A DNA stretch of 64,000 bases from Micrasema longulum (Eukaryota > Arthropoda > Insecta > Trichoptera > Brachycentridae). The stretch lies in the NCBI GenBank assembly GCA_022494885.1, contig JAGVSM010000930.1, positions 1 through 64,000 of the forward strand, given 5' to 3'. Under the pieces are notes generated by a model. The model saw nothing but the letters and a program-made list of their open reading frames with translations. It did not search any database and was not told the DNA's origin. Below, piece after piece: positions 10,965 through 21,198 of this stretch (position 1 is its first letter; each line of letters opens with the position of its first letter). The translations under genes and the position numbers were made by a program.

Positions 10965-11150
10965 AGTTGGGCGTAAGCACGGCGGGTGTGCGCCGGGCCT
11001 AACGTGACGCGCGATGAGATATTTTGACGGCTCGTGTCATAAACAGGCGCTTCTCTGACGTCCGTCCCAATGCGCTGGGGCGTGCGGGGCGGCCTTCGCC
11101 GGCGCAACGCCCGCGGGGGGCGATGATTTGATTAATCGTTATCTCGCGGT
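10965..11150. promoter_or_regulatory. CpG-rich islet, candidate regulatory element in Hr51 intron or upstream region
   Basis: About 180 bp is strongly GC- and CpG-rich (for example GCGGGTGTGCGCCGGGCCTA and CGCCGGCGCAACGCCCGCGG) within DNA that is otherwise about 70% AT. It holds several TGACG half-sites (AACGTGACGCG, TTTTGACGGC, TCTGACGTCC) and a TTGATTAATCG homeobox-type site at its right edge. I see no second copy in the window and no open frame resembling a zinc finger. It lies about 0.8 kb upstream of the first visible Hr51 exon. The regulatory role is inference. Confidence 0.4.
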
Positions 11151-11289
11151 TTTACATTTTCCCGAAGATGTAAATCAATGAATGATGCAAATATCTGAGA
11201 CTTAGTTCTGACTTCAACACTGTATTTGTATCTAATCAACGTCCTTTGGATTTAAACGTAATTGAAAGACAATTGATTGTTGAATTCAC

Positions 11290-11600
11290 CATTCTGCCTA
11301 TGTTTGAGAATTAACTATTTTATATGTGCGTTCATGTGTGTACGTGGATGTCTCGGAGTGTACATTCGGTATTTTTATTTATTTTAATTTATTACCTCCA
11401 TGGAAAACGCAAATGTCAACAATTATTTTTTTCTCACTTAAAATTCTTATTTATTTTTTTGTCACATTTAATGTTTATATCTTTTTAATTTATGAAAACT
11501 TAATTGGTCTTTTTATGTTAAAAAATTGTTGCTTTTAATACTTATTTTGTATGATTTTGTTGTTTTCTGAATAAAATAAAGTAAAAAAATAAAAAAAACT
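11290..11600 (+). repeat. AT-rich LINE/SINE tail with a family F fragment
   Basis: ATTCACCATTCTGCCTATGT at 11286-11306 is a family F word. Downstream sequence ends in AATAAAATAAAGTAAAAAAA (11570-11590), an A-rich terminus of the kind left by retrotransposition. The open frame at 11326-11538 shows no recognisable protein. Confidence 0.45.
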
Positions 11601-11629
11601 ACACAAAGATAATTTGATTGAATAATTGA

Positions 11630-11891
11630 AGGAATATCGATAATAAAACATAGGCAGATAGGGAACTGTTATAGATGTTCAAATATAGGCCGAATAGTAA
11701 TTGTTACACAGTGTGTAAAGTGGCCACATAAACCAGCCAATAACAGGTCGTAAGCCCTGTAAATGCCTAGACTTCTATATTCCGTTTTGTAAAATAATCG
11801 TCATCTCTGTTGTAATATATTAATACTAATAACTCCCAAGTGGGTTGAATCCAGTTCTTGTATACAAAAATTTGGTAAGGCTCAAAAAACT
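11630..11891 (-). repeat. Family F repeat, minus strand, next to Hr51 exon
   Basis: It contains GTTACACAGTGTGTAAAGTG, TAAGCCCTGTAAATGCCTAG and GGGTTGAATCCAGTTCTTGT, the minus-strand signature of family F. Its right end is only about 47 nt before the exon that starts at 11939. Confidence 0.8.
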
Positions 11892-11938
11892 AGTTCCCTG
11901 ACGACGACCTAATAAAGAAATTCTATCCTTGTCCACAG

Positions 11939-12053
11939 CTGTGCAGAACGAAAGGCAGCCGAGGAACACAGCCACCATCAGGCCAGAGGCTCTACGGGAC
12001 ATGGGGCAAGAGAGAGCCTTGAGGGAAGCTGCAGTCGCGGTCGGAGTATTTGG
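11939..12053 (+). CDS. Hr51: Hr51/unfulfilled nuclear receptor, exon a: extension after the DNA-binding domain
   Basis: This exon encodes the C-terminal extension that follows the zinc-finger DNA-binding domain of Hr51/unfulfilled (NR2E3 group) receptors: VQNERQPRNTATIRPEAL, then RDMGQERALREAAVAVGVF. The N-E-R-x-P-R-N-x-A-T-I-R-P block is the family signature after the second zinc finger. The acceptor is TTCTATCCTTGTCCACAG and the donor is GG|GTAAAG at 12054. The first two bases finish a codon (x-CT, Ala in the family) and the last two (GG) join the C at 26450 to form Gly, so the phases match. The zinc fingers are not visible upstream in the window. The overlapping minus-strand frame 12068-11826 looks like a signal peptide but is antisense to this exon. 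Confidence 0.93.
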
Positions 12054-12586
12054 GTAAAGAATAATCACTGATCACTTATATACATTTTAAATTTATACCA
12101 CAGGGCTCTTGGCCTCATAGAGTTAGGGGTACATTATTATATATTTTTTGTAATATGTATCTTTATATGAAAAAAAAAATCATATTGGGTGTTTTGTCCG
12201 TTTTGTCCAAAATTAAAAATCAAACAAAATGGTAAAGGTTATACGTCATTCGAAAGAAAATCGTCTGCTCTACAAGATATTGTGTTTGTTTTTATGTTAC
12301 ATTTATTATATAATTTGATTGTCGATAATGTATTCTAATTCATGGTGTATTTTTCATTACCTCTTTCCATATCTCCTCTATCCCAAAAATATTTTACAAT
12401 AAATTATTTCCTTGATTGAACGCGAACAGAAGAATGTGGCGAAAATGCTCACTCTCGTCTACTTGACATTCCATTTTGAAGGCTTGTAATAAATATAATA
12501 TACTTAAGGAGATTCTTAACGAAAACATGAAACTAATATTTCATAGATGGCGTTTTATCACTTTTTTTATTACAACAAAAAACAAC

Positions 12587-12850
12587 AGAGATGAAGAACA
12601 TTTTAGACAAGGGAATATAAAAGTCTATCTGTCATTGGCTGATTTAAGTGACCACTTTACACACTGTGTAACATTCACCATTCTGCCTATATTTGGACAT
12701 TTATATTCCTTCGATTCTTCCATCTGTTGGCGTTTCTGAAGCTAAAAAAATTCTGTTGTATTATGTTAATATTAATAGCTCCTTGGGGGGTTGAATCCAG
12801 TCCTTATCTACAAAAATTTGGACAAACTCAAAAAATCGTTGTTAAGATAT
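12587..12850. repeat. Family F inverted pair (diverged)
   Basis: 12587-12740 carries the + strand F words (GGCTGATTTAAGTGACCACT, ACATTCACCATTCTGCCTAT). 12765-12845 carries the minus-strand end (GGGTTGAATCCAGTCCTTAT, AAAAATTTGGACAAACTCAA). Confidence 0.7.
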
Positions 12851-13220
12851 GTATTTTTTTGTTTTGAATACTTTTTTGTAAATAGGACATAAATTTAATT
12901 GTTATGGTATTTGTTACAATCAACATAGTGTAAAGTTTCCGCAAACCAAGTTTTGTAAAATTTCCATTAAAAATAAACGTATAAATGGCATTTTTCGTTA
13001 AAAAAATATTCAAGCACTATTTATGAATAATTGGTTTCATTTTTTCATTTAGACGTCTTCATTTTAACGTAAAACCAAACACAATTTCTTGTAGAACAGG
13101 AAATTTTCTCGTCTTTGCCATTTTGTAGAAGTTTTAGCGCTCATTTTTAAATTTAGTCAAACGGACACAACTTATGTTCATACCTTATTCATTATTAAAC
13201 ATGTTTCAGCATTCCATTTA
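12851..13220. other. Unassigned AT-rich intronic sequence
   Basis: I recognise no gene or repeat copy here. The same applies to 12070-12586. Confidence 0.3.
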
Positions 13221-13224
13221 TTTT

Positions 13225-13400
13225 TATAATTATTATTAACTGGCAGGCTGCCGCTGACAATTATAAACTAGAGAATTCGACCCTCCGAACTTCGTTTTAT
13301 TGGTCCTACTGGCCTTAGTTGATTGGCACCTCGGGCCTCGGTTGATTAGTTTCTAGGACACTTAGAATTATTGCCCCTTTGGGCCTCACATTTTTGTTTG
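13225..13400 (+). repeat. Repeat with GGCCTCGGTTGATTGG-type motifs, copy 1
   Basis: It starts with ACTGGCAGGCTGCCGCTGAC and contains three spaced GGCCT(C/T)(G/A)GTTGATT motifs. A related segment is at 53955-54110, where CTAGCAGGCTATCGCCGACT is followed by similarly spaced GGGCCTC motifs. The class is unknown. Confidence 0.55.
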
Positions 13401-13734
13401 TTATTCGGAGCAATCAAAATGTTTTAAAGAAGAATCAGCCGCTCAAAATAATTCTAGGTACATGAAAACACAAAATAAAAAAATACGACCATCCTTTAGT
13501 CTGCGGCGATGTGACACGACGAAGTATCGTTAACCATTTTTCTACTAACAACTCTTCAGAAATTTTTTCATTTTTTTCGAGATGAAAAGTAGCTTATGAC
13601 ACTTGTCAGCTCTACGGCTTTCCTTATCCAAAAAATCTCGTCGATCAGTCGTTCCGGTACGACTTGAAAGAAACGCAAACATACAGACAAACACACTTTC
13701 GCATTTATAATATTAGAATAGAAGTATAGTAAAT

Positions 13735-14700
13735 ACCTGATAGGGAACAATGGCTGCCCAACAGTCCCCTACCCTACAATGAAGAAGAGATTGTGTGGTA
13801 TACAGATAATTCCAAGAAAGATGGACTAGCAGGTGCCGGGATACATAGAGTTAGACCCGCGAAAAGGTTCTCCACTAGCCTAGGGCTCTATTTCACCGAA
13901 CGGAACTCTTTGCCATCTATGCCTGCGCACATGAAAATCAGCGCAGACAATTCAAAAACAAAATATTTTTACTCTCTCAAACAGTCACGCTGCTCTAAAA
14001 GCACTGAACTCTGTCGATATCAATTTTAAATTAAAGTACTGCTTACGAGCGCTTAATTGTGTCGGGGAGTGTAACAGCGTGACATTGATTTGCGTACCTC
14101 TAGACACTCAAACATCGACAGTCACGAGGGAGCTGATGAATTGGCAAGGCTGGGAGCTGGGACAGTCCCAATAAGCTTGAACCCCGCTGTGGGTTGCCTA
14201 AATGTGCTCCTCGTAATGAGCTAAAGTCATGGGCCAGGAAGCAGAGTGATATGCTCTGGAAAAAGTACCTGGTCAGCACTTTGTGAAGGAACTGATAAAA
14301 GGGTACTCACAAAGTTTTGCTTTTGGTCTAATAAAGCTCAGCCAAAATCAAGCGAGGGTTATCACTAGAGCCCTTTCAGGGCACTGCAGATTGAACAAAC
14401 AACTTGCTTGAATCAACCTTTCTGAAACTTCTAAATTTAGGTTCTGCAGATGAGAAAGTACCTTTACACATTATTTGTGAATGTGATTCTTTACATTATA
14501 AAAGAAGCCTCATCCTCGGGGGACCACTGGTTAAACCTGAGGAAGTTAAAGAGCTCGTCCCCTATCTAATTGCCCGGTACTTTATAGACCTGGGCTTGGA
14601 GGGCGAGAACTATTCACGGGGACCCATCACCATAGATCTTCACAGGTCGCAGTGACGTTACGAGCTTGCATAGCACTGGCCCCCACCACCAAGAATAATA
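13735..14700 (+). mobile_element. RNase H-bearing non-LTR retrotransposon, 3' part, frame-broken
   Basis: The RNase H blocks appear in order across frames. WYTDNSKKDGLAGAGI near 13797 carries the first catalytic Asp. TELFAIYACAHEN near 13898 carries the catalytic Glu. SNSHAALKAL near 13985 has Asn where Asp is usual. HEGADELARLGAGT near 14125 carries the final Asp. After that 14404-14655 encodes VPLHIICECDSLHYKRS, a C-terminal CCHC-like knuckle, and VPYLIARYFIDLGLEGE. At least two frameshifts make it a pseudogene. The last 130 bp recur at 51480-51610, where only the 3' end is present. Confidence 0.88.
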
Positions 14701-14989
14701 ATAGAAACATAGTATATTAAAATATAATTATTATTTTTGCATTCAGTTTTATTTTTTATATTATAACGGCTCCCTCAAAATTCAAGCAAGAAGTAATCGT
14801 GAAAGAAAACACAGATTTTTAATTAAAAAAATGTTTTTTTTATTGGTTCATGAAGTACACGGTATATATCAATGTTTGAAATAGCATATCGAATAAATGA
14901 CCATTTTGCTGAAAATTTTCATCACCGTTTTGCAAATATGTGGCTGAATTTTGTCGATACAGCGGTTAATTTACTTCTTGAAAGCCTAG

Positions 14990-15340
14990 ATGGACTTAAG
15001 CTTGTTGGGGTAAAACTACGACATTAAAAACCTAAAAGAAAAAAATCCAACGGTTTTAAATCGCATCGAGGAACTTCAACCCTACAGGAAATTGGACACA
15101 ATAAATGTTTTCTTGCGCTCAGTAAAAATTGGAGCATTCAGTTGTACGAAAAAATAATAAAAACTAACTACATACTTTGAACGACGTAACTGGTTCATGT
15201 GAATCAACCAATGATAGGAGAGTTATTTCCGTTTTGCTCACCGTGAATGAACCAATGGGCAGAACTGATCGAGAATAAGCCTCTGACGTCACACGCGGAG
15301 TTATTTCAGAAATACAAAACTGCGCGATTTTGATAGAACG
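14990..15340 (+). repeat. Repeat H, copy 2
   Basis: It shares with 22820-23125 the words GGAAATTGGA, ACAATAAATGTTTTCTT, AAAAATTGGAGCATTCA, GGGCAGAACTGATCGA and TGACGTCACACGCGGAGTTA. TGACGTCA is a perfect CRE-type palindrome. Boundaries are approximate. Confidence 0.75.
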
Positions 15341-15687
15341 GCGCGGCGCTGTAGTTTAAAATGGCGAAATCACACAATTTCCATATTTTTGTCAGACTAT
15401 TATCTACTGTGCATACGCGGGGACAGATTATAAATAAAAAAATATTAAACCTGAATCGGAAAATGGATAGATTTTCACTCGTTTCTTTCTTCTTAAAAAT
15501 GTAATGGCGGTCTTTTTTGTGATTTTTACATAGTATTTTTATGCTAGAATAGATTGAAGCATAGAACAAAAATTATATTGAAATTAGTAGGTCTTGCCTT
15601 TGAATTCATTCATTTTGTTAACTACGCGACACAATAAAAATGACATCATCAAAATAAAAATATTGTCAAATTTCTAAACCCAGTGCT
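15341..15687. other. Unassigned stretch
   Basis: A minus-strand frame (15569-15306) runs through repeat H and shows no recognisable protein. I see nothing to annotate. Confidence 0.3.
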
Positions 15688-15815
15688 TAGCCATAGTAGC
15701 GAGCGTTTTGCGGAGCGGCACGGGGCCACTACGCGACAGTTCTATGGACACTACTCTTCTTACGAATGCATGTTTGAATTTACCACGCCCAGCAAAACGC
15801 TCGTCACTATGGCCA
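15688..15815. repeat. Small foldback element with TIR-like arms
   Basis: AGCCATAGTAGCGAGCGTTT at 15689 is mirrored by AAACGCTCGTCACTATGGCC ending at 15814, giving about 25-bp inverted ends with few mismatches around a 75-bp loop. It is a probable MITE remnant. Confidence 0.6.
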
Positions 15816-16194
15816 TGCATTTATGCCACTCAGAGGTTGAAGATTATCGGATAAATTTATGTGTACCTACGAGTATTTTGATTCCAAAATATCACTAAAT
15901 ATTACCAAATTTAAACTTGATGTTCGAAGATTGGATTGGTGAATTGTGATTCATTTGATGTGTTTGTTTTATGTGACCTTCTTCGCTGTCTGATGATGAT
16001 GATGACTGTCTGGTGATGATGCGTGATGATGAGAGAAGTAGATCTTTGACTGACACTTCCATTCCTGCTTACCTGATCTCCGCGATTGATTCCTCGCTAT
16101 CAACGAGTCTGACGTAGGTCTTTTTCATGTTACATTTTTTTTTAAAGTTTTATTTCACACAATGAATTGTTGTTCATTTAATTAATGATTTTTT

Positions 16195-16335
16195 GTGTAT
16201 TAGGAGAGATGGAGAACTTTTCAGAGAAGGTAATATGGAAGTTTAGGCATTTATATGGATTATAATAGATTGTAGGCTGGTTTTAGCGATCCCTTCAATA
16301 TTATATTTACGAATAGGAACCTGAAATTTACTCTC
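16195..16335 (+). repeat. Family F fragment (+)
   Basis: AGAGATGGAGAACTTTTC, GGTAATATGGAAGTTTAGGC and GCTGGTTTTAG are recognisable family F words; the rest is missing. Confidence 0.6.
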
Positions 16336-16339
16336 TGGT

Positions 16340-16530
16340 AATAGCTAAGCTTAAAGCTCATCTCAAATTATTAAAAAGAAAATCATGCAAAGGCGAGGAG
16401 ATAAAACAAAAACTAAAAAAACAACAAGAACTCAGAATCATTCTGTCGACAGATAACAGATGGCATTGGCAACAGCACACATCAAAATATGTTACTGAAC
16501 CAAAACAAAAACTGTTGGATACAATTTAAG
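16340..16530 (+). other. Lysine-rich open stretch of unknown origin
   Basis: One frame is open for about 62 codons from a TAG to TAA (AKLKAHLKLLKRKSCKGEEI at its start, then NRWHWQQHTSKYVTEPKQK). It has no Met start or splice-like ends and I do not recognise it. It could be a decayed transposon-protein piece. Confidence 0.3.
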
Positions 16531-16859
16531 GTTCTCATCATAAGAGCAGTGGAGAACTCTTTGGGATATCAGCATAACGCCAGTGGAAACGACGATAAAT
16601 GACGAATAATAAAAATGCAGCATACCTTAATACAGATCGATTTACAAGAACTGGAGACTGGAGCGTACACAAAACTCACACAGACGCATTTAAAATCTCC
16701 AGAATGATGATTTTAAAAATGTTATATTAAATTTTAACCAAATATGCTATCTTTTTTTAAATATTTGATGGATTACAGGTCTATGTATATGAGAAAAAAA
16801 AACAGTTGGTTAAGATAATGCAACCAACATAAAAAGACTCCATACTACATTTAATTTGC

Positions 16860-17410
16860 CAGTACCTAGGACTAACTCAAGGAAAAACGACTTTTTCTTT
16901 AGAGCATGTCATTATTACAATACTGTTCTCTCCGGTCACGCAGACATTTTTCATCTCTCTTATTTGAATTATAGAAAATTTCTCATAGAAAGTACACCCG
17001 CTTAGTTTTACGATGTCAGTAATTATGTTTGTATTCGTATGTTCATTATTATATTTTTGTACCTTTTACATTATTTTTAATATAACTTTTTTTCTTTTCT
17101 TATTCTTTAACTTTAAATTTATCTTGTTTCTATTAACTTTATTTTTATAACTGTAAATGAGTATATGTATTTTTACTTTATTTGCAAGTTTCTAAGTGCT
17201 TAACAATTATTAATTGCTTTTATTTTGATACCGATAATGTACTTAATCGATATCTTACACCACTGTGGAAATTTTTTATTGACTGTTTTCACAATTTTCG
17301 TTCATACGTAGTCTTATTTTTTTATACAATTTATGTAAAAACTGTTGTTTTTTTCCCAATTAAAAATAAATAAATAAAATAAATAAATAAAAAAATAAAA
17401 AATAAAATAA
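16860..17410 (+). mobile_element. LINE 3' tail with A-rich terminus
   Basis: ARTNSRKNDFFFRACHYYNT near 16868 resembles the last block of LINE reverse transcriptases (basic stretch, then F-F-x-R-x-x-x-x-W/Y-N). Roughly 350 bp of AT-rich UTR and an (AAATA)n-type tail at 17364-17410 follow. The family assignment is uncertain. Confidence 0.6.
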
Positions 17411-17594
17411 TTATTAGCATTTTGTGGTCATCATATTACAGCTAAAATGCATACAATGTAATTAAAATGCATGCTACAAGTTATACCGCGCGACTATTCT
17501 AAGGTAGGTTATTTGCTGGTCGCTAGCTAGGCCCGAGAAACCGGTCGCGGTGGTTACGAGCGATTACAAATGTATGGTAAATTCGCTCGCTTTT

Positions 17595-17788
17595 AAGCTA
17601 GGGTTTCCTAGGACAGCGGTGCCCGTATTTTAACGGCCGTAGTAAACAGTGATGCGGTTGACAGCCGTCGTAACGGTGACTAGAGAGTGGTTTCCTATAA
17701 AAATGATATTGATAACACCGTGCCTACCGCATCACCGTTCACTACGGCCGTTAAGATACGGGCACCGCTGTCCTAGAAAACCCTAGCT
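17595..17788. mobile_element. Foldback MITE 1, copy A (internally deleted, 194 bp)
   Basis: The ends are AAGCTAGGGTTTCCTAGGAC and the complementary GTCCTAGAAAACCCTAGCTT. The arms carry CAGCGGTGCCCG and AACGGCCGTAGT and fold back along nearly the whole element. Compared with copies B and C (245 bp each) about 50 bp around the centre is missing. It lies in a locally GC-richer patch (17490-17940). Confidence 0.9.
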
Positions 17789-18084
17789 TTAGGCCTCGAA
17801 CATTAATTTGTCGCGCCCGCCACAGGCCTCATACTATGGCCATGTGTGGCGTTTTTCATACGTTTTCGTATGTTTAAAACTAACGCCCCCGCTGTCGCTA
17901 CCGCCTAAGGCCCGCACTATAGACGAGCCCAGACTTTTTTAAAAGATTGTTTTAAGTGTATAAATAATGGAATTTATTGTTAATCAATTAAAGTGTACAA
18001 ATATTTTCTCCAGCATAACAAGTACCGTGCATTTTTATTTACTATGAATTGATTATTGTTATAATTATTTTTATTATTATTAAT

Positions 18085-18465
18085 CTTAATGACTCCCGAG
18101 GGGGTGAAATCCAGTATTTTGTCTACAAACGTTTGGACAAACTCAAATATTGTAATGAAACCAACTTATTGTAAAGAAGTTAAAAAATTGGAAAATTATT
18201 TTCAGGCGTTGCCTAGTATGTGAAATAATTCAGTCAGATGAATCTCTTCACAACAATGAAGGTTTCAGGTGTTTAATTTCACTAAAATCAACAAATGGAA
18301 GAATTGAAGAAACATGGATGTTCAAACATAGGCAAAATGGTGAATATTACGCAGTGTGTAAAGTTGCCACTTAAACCAGCCAAAGACAGGTCATAAGCCC
18401 TGTAAATGCCTAAACATCCATAATCCCTTATTTAAGGTATTCTCCATCCCTGTTGTAATTTGTTA
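18085..18465 (-). repeat. Family F, minus strand, near full length
   Basis: It contains GGGTGAAATCCAGT, TTTTCAGGCGTTGCCTAGTA, CAAACATAGGCAAAATGGTG, TTACGCAGTGTGTAAAGT, GGTCATAAGCCCTGTAAATG and a final CTCCATCCCTGTTGTAAT. Confidence 0.85.
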
Positions 18466-18534
18466 AACAAAATATTTAATAAAAAATTTACTTGTGGTTT
18501 TTTTGTCAGATACACAACCTTTTTATCCAATGGG

Positions 18535-19345
18535 GTTTTTTTTTAACGCAAAAGATTCTTCGAGGTTTTATGCGAAGATTCTGAAAAAGGAGAAGAGTTC
18601 AACAATATTGCAGATGCGTTGGAGCGTAGTGGATATAAAAAGCAGCAAATTTACAACATTATTATATCGCAAGCTACAAAGAAAAACAAGGAAGAAGATA
18701 TTATCAGAAGAACTGCATACCTACCATACGTACAAAATGTTACTGATAGGATAGCCAAAGTTCTTCATAACTAAATTTTGTAACAACGTTTGGGACTGTG
18801 AGAAAAAAAATGAGTCATTTATTAAACCCAAAAGATAGGTGTCTCCTGGAAACAGAAGATGTGTATAAACTGAGTTTCCAAGGATGTGATAAAGTGTACA
18901 TAGGACAAACAGGGCGCACAGCGAAAAAAAAGGATTAACGAACACAAGAGAGCGTGTAAACTTGGGCACCCTGACAAATCCGCAATAGCGAAACATTTTA
19001 TAGACACCGGACATTTTTTCTCGTTTGAACCAAAAAATTTACATCAACTTAGTATTTACAGTGCACGAATAATAAAAGCGGCAATTGAAATTCACGGACA
19101 CCCCCAAATAACACAAATAAAGATGACGGGTTCAGATTAAACTTAACATGGTTCCCAGCACTACATACTACAAAATTGAATAGAAATGTGACTACTGCTG
19201 ACTGCGACACTGTACAAATTACTAGTAAATCAACACATATTTTTTTTGACAAAACACACAGTTTACTCTGAAGATGGCTCCTGCAATGGTAGCCGAAGCG
19301 TCGGAACAAATTCAACACACTCGGTATCTCCCAAAAAAGAAACAT
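18535..19345 (+). mobile_element. Penelope-like element 3' part: RT end, GIY-YIG nuclease, 3' terminus
   Basis: From about 18555 the frame reads EFNNIADALERSGYKKQQIY, EDIIRRTAYLPYVQNVTDRI and AKVLHN. The L-P-Y-V-x-x-V-T/S-x-R-I block marks the end of Penelope-like reverse transcriptases. After frame breaks, 18890-19135 reads KVYIGQTGRTAKK, RINEHKRACKLGHPDKSAIA and AAIEIHGHP. The YIG motif, catalytic-type Arg and Glu order fit a GIY-YIG endonuclease. The element ends with GATGGCTCCTGCAATGGTAG and AACAAATTCAACACACTCGG (19270-19345), the same terminus that forms the palindrome at 8778-8976. It is 5'-truncated with several frameshifts and stops, so inactive. Confidence 0.9.
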
Positions 19346-19349
19346 ATTT

Positions 19350-19450
19350 AGTAAATGTCAGTTTATAAGCCCTTTAAATGGCAAGACTTTCATATTTTCT
19401 TCTATAAAATGTTCCTCATCTCTGTAGTAATACATTTATATTAAATACAA
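19350..19450 (-). repeat. Family F fragment (-)
   Basis: It has the F signature (TTATAAGCCCTTTAAATGGC, CATCTCTGTAGTAATACATT) directly after the Penelope-like 3' end. Confidence 0.55.
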
Positions 19451-19736
19451 TATTTACAAATAAAATGCAATTTCAACAAGAAATGTCGGAAGAGATCTGT
19501 TTTGGATGCTTGTTTGTGTTTATTTAGTCTGGAGTCAAACTAATTTCTCATACATAGCAGCACAAAACCTCATCCACTAGCCCATGAATAAACAGCCCCT
19601 ATTATAAGTAAATATTTATTTTGCGCTCGTGCGATTATTTTTCCATTATCAATTCATGCGAAAAGCGTATATTTAAAAAAATATATTTTACTGTACTTTA
19701 CTTTCAACGGGTAGATAAGATTAGTATATATAAGTA

Positions 19737-19946
19737 CAGAAAAACTCTGGTTATTCAAACTCCAGTTATCCGGATTGCCAAATATACAGATCGTTATTGG
19801 GAAATAAGAAATAAAGGAGAAGGTTTTTAATTTGAATTCAATTGTGCAATTAACTTTCCTGGATATGTTTAAATTCGCTTGTAATGTGATTCCAATTCGC
19901 TGTTTTATTTCAAAACAATTTAATCCGGATAATTGGAGTTTTACTG
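19737..19946. mobile_element. pogo/Tigger-like MITE, about 210 bp
   Basis: The left end is CAGAAAAACTCTGGTTATTC and the right end is GATAATTGGAGTTTTACTG (reverse complement CAGTAAAACTCCAATTATC). These CAG-x-x-x-AACTC-x-x-x-TTATCC ends resemble TIRs of pogo/Tigger-type mariner relatives. No transposase is present. Confidence 0.65.
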
Positions 19947-20050
19947 AAGTAATCGAGAAGAAAATCTATGCTTAGTTAGTCGGGGTAGGCACTCATAACT
20001 TTTCTTAAATTTTTCAGACACTTTCAAAATATAGACATGTATATTTTTAA

Positions 20051-20219
20051 CATATTACAACAGAGATGTAGAACATTTAAAAGGAGGTATTGTAGAAGTC
20101 TAGGCATCTACAGGTTAAAGTGGCCACTTAAACCAGCCATTGACAGGTCATAAGCCCTGTAGATGCCTAAACTTCTATATTACCTTCTCTTAAATGTTCT
20201 ACATCTCTGTTGTAATATG
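20051..20219. repeat. Family F palindrome
   Basis: CATATTACAACAGAGATGTA at 20051 is the reverse complement of TACATCTCTGTTGTAATATG ending at 20219. The arms are about 65 bp each with few mismatches and a 38-bp loop holding TTAAAGTGGCCACTTAAACC. F terminal sequence (GGAGTTGAATTCCAGTCCTT) continues to about 20290. Confidence 0.8.
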
Positions 20220-20359
20220 TTAATATAAACAGCTCCCCAGGGAGTTGAATTCCAGTCCTTGTTTAGAAAAATTTTGACAAACCCAAAATATTATTGATAT
20301 ATTTATTTATTCTGAAACTTGGGGATGGAGTTGTATTCTTTGATACCTTGTCGTGTTGT

Positions 20360-20655
20360 GTATACCTTGTCGGCCTTGTGGTATAATGAGCAGCGCGTTT
20401 GCCTACCTTGCAAGAGGTCTCGGGTTCGGTTCCCGACATTTTTTCATTCATTTGCACACCCATTGGCGCATAGGGCACTGCATGATACATTAATCACAGC
20501 GTATCTTGATCATTTTTCTAACATAAAGATATCTGAGCATCTAATCAGTCTCACGCTTCAGGGGCCAGTCCAGGGATCATGAAATATTCAAGCGTAAAAC
20601 GCCTTATTAAATAAACGTTTTATGTCAACCATGCCGGGAATCGAATCCGAGACTA
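20360..20655. mobile_element. Two SINE-A copies, tail to tail: head (+) and full copy (-)
   Basis: 20362-20440 is a + strand SINE-A head (GCAGCGCGTTTGCCTACCTT, GGTCTCGGGTTCGGTTCCCG). 20448-20655 is a minus-strand copy from its 3' end (CACCCATTGGCGCATAGGGC) to its B box (GCCGGGAATCGAATCCGAGA). The head-only copy seems to have been cut by the second insertion. Confidence 0.8.
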
Positions 20656-21195
20656 TATATCACTTTATTAAATAAACATGACGTAGGAGCACGTTATTTA
20701 TGTATTACCTTTACCCTTTCACTGTCATGTGTGGTTACTCAAATGTGTAAAGTAGAAGGTAGGTGTCAAAGGGGTTAAACCACCCTTATGTTTCCAAGTC
20801 AACGGATACGTGGACGGGTTAGCGAGTAACGAATTTTCCAATGATGATTTATTTCAAAGAATCAGAATTAGAAGCATCCCTTTGTGTCTAAATATTTTTG
20901 TCACCTCTCCATAAATTAATTTTAAAAACCCGGTCCCTTTGTCATGAAGAAATCTTAATTTAAATTTGAAAGATATTTCAACATACATAGAGAACCCCTT
21001 TGAGAAGAAAATAATATAAAAGTTTGGACATACTTATTTATTTCAACATAAAAAGAACTTACCTTTTTAAAACTGTTATTTGCCATTATTACCAAATGCT
21101 CATTTGCACAAGCGTTACTATTACCCATTCTAGATTACGCTGATATTTCCATGACTGATTTAAACTGCGAGTAACTCGATAAACTTAAACGACTT
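20656..21195. other. Unassigned intronic stretch
   Basis: I see no repeat copy or gene that I can name. Confidence 0.3.
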
Positions 21196-21198
21196 CAG

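Noticed and set aside
10965..11150. GC-rich islet as the missing Hr51 zinc-finger exon
   Set aside because: No frame shows paired Cys-x2-Cys motifs or the C-x-G-C-S-G-F-F-K-R box, and there are no suitable splice sites with the needed phase.
11826..12068. Minus-strand frame that looks like a signal peptide (SGLMVAVFLGCLSFCTA)
   Set aside because: It is exactly antisense to the Hr51 extension exon, whose + strand has both splice sites and the family signature.
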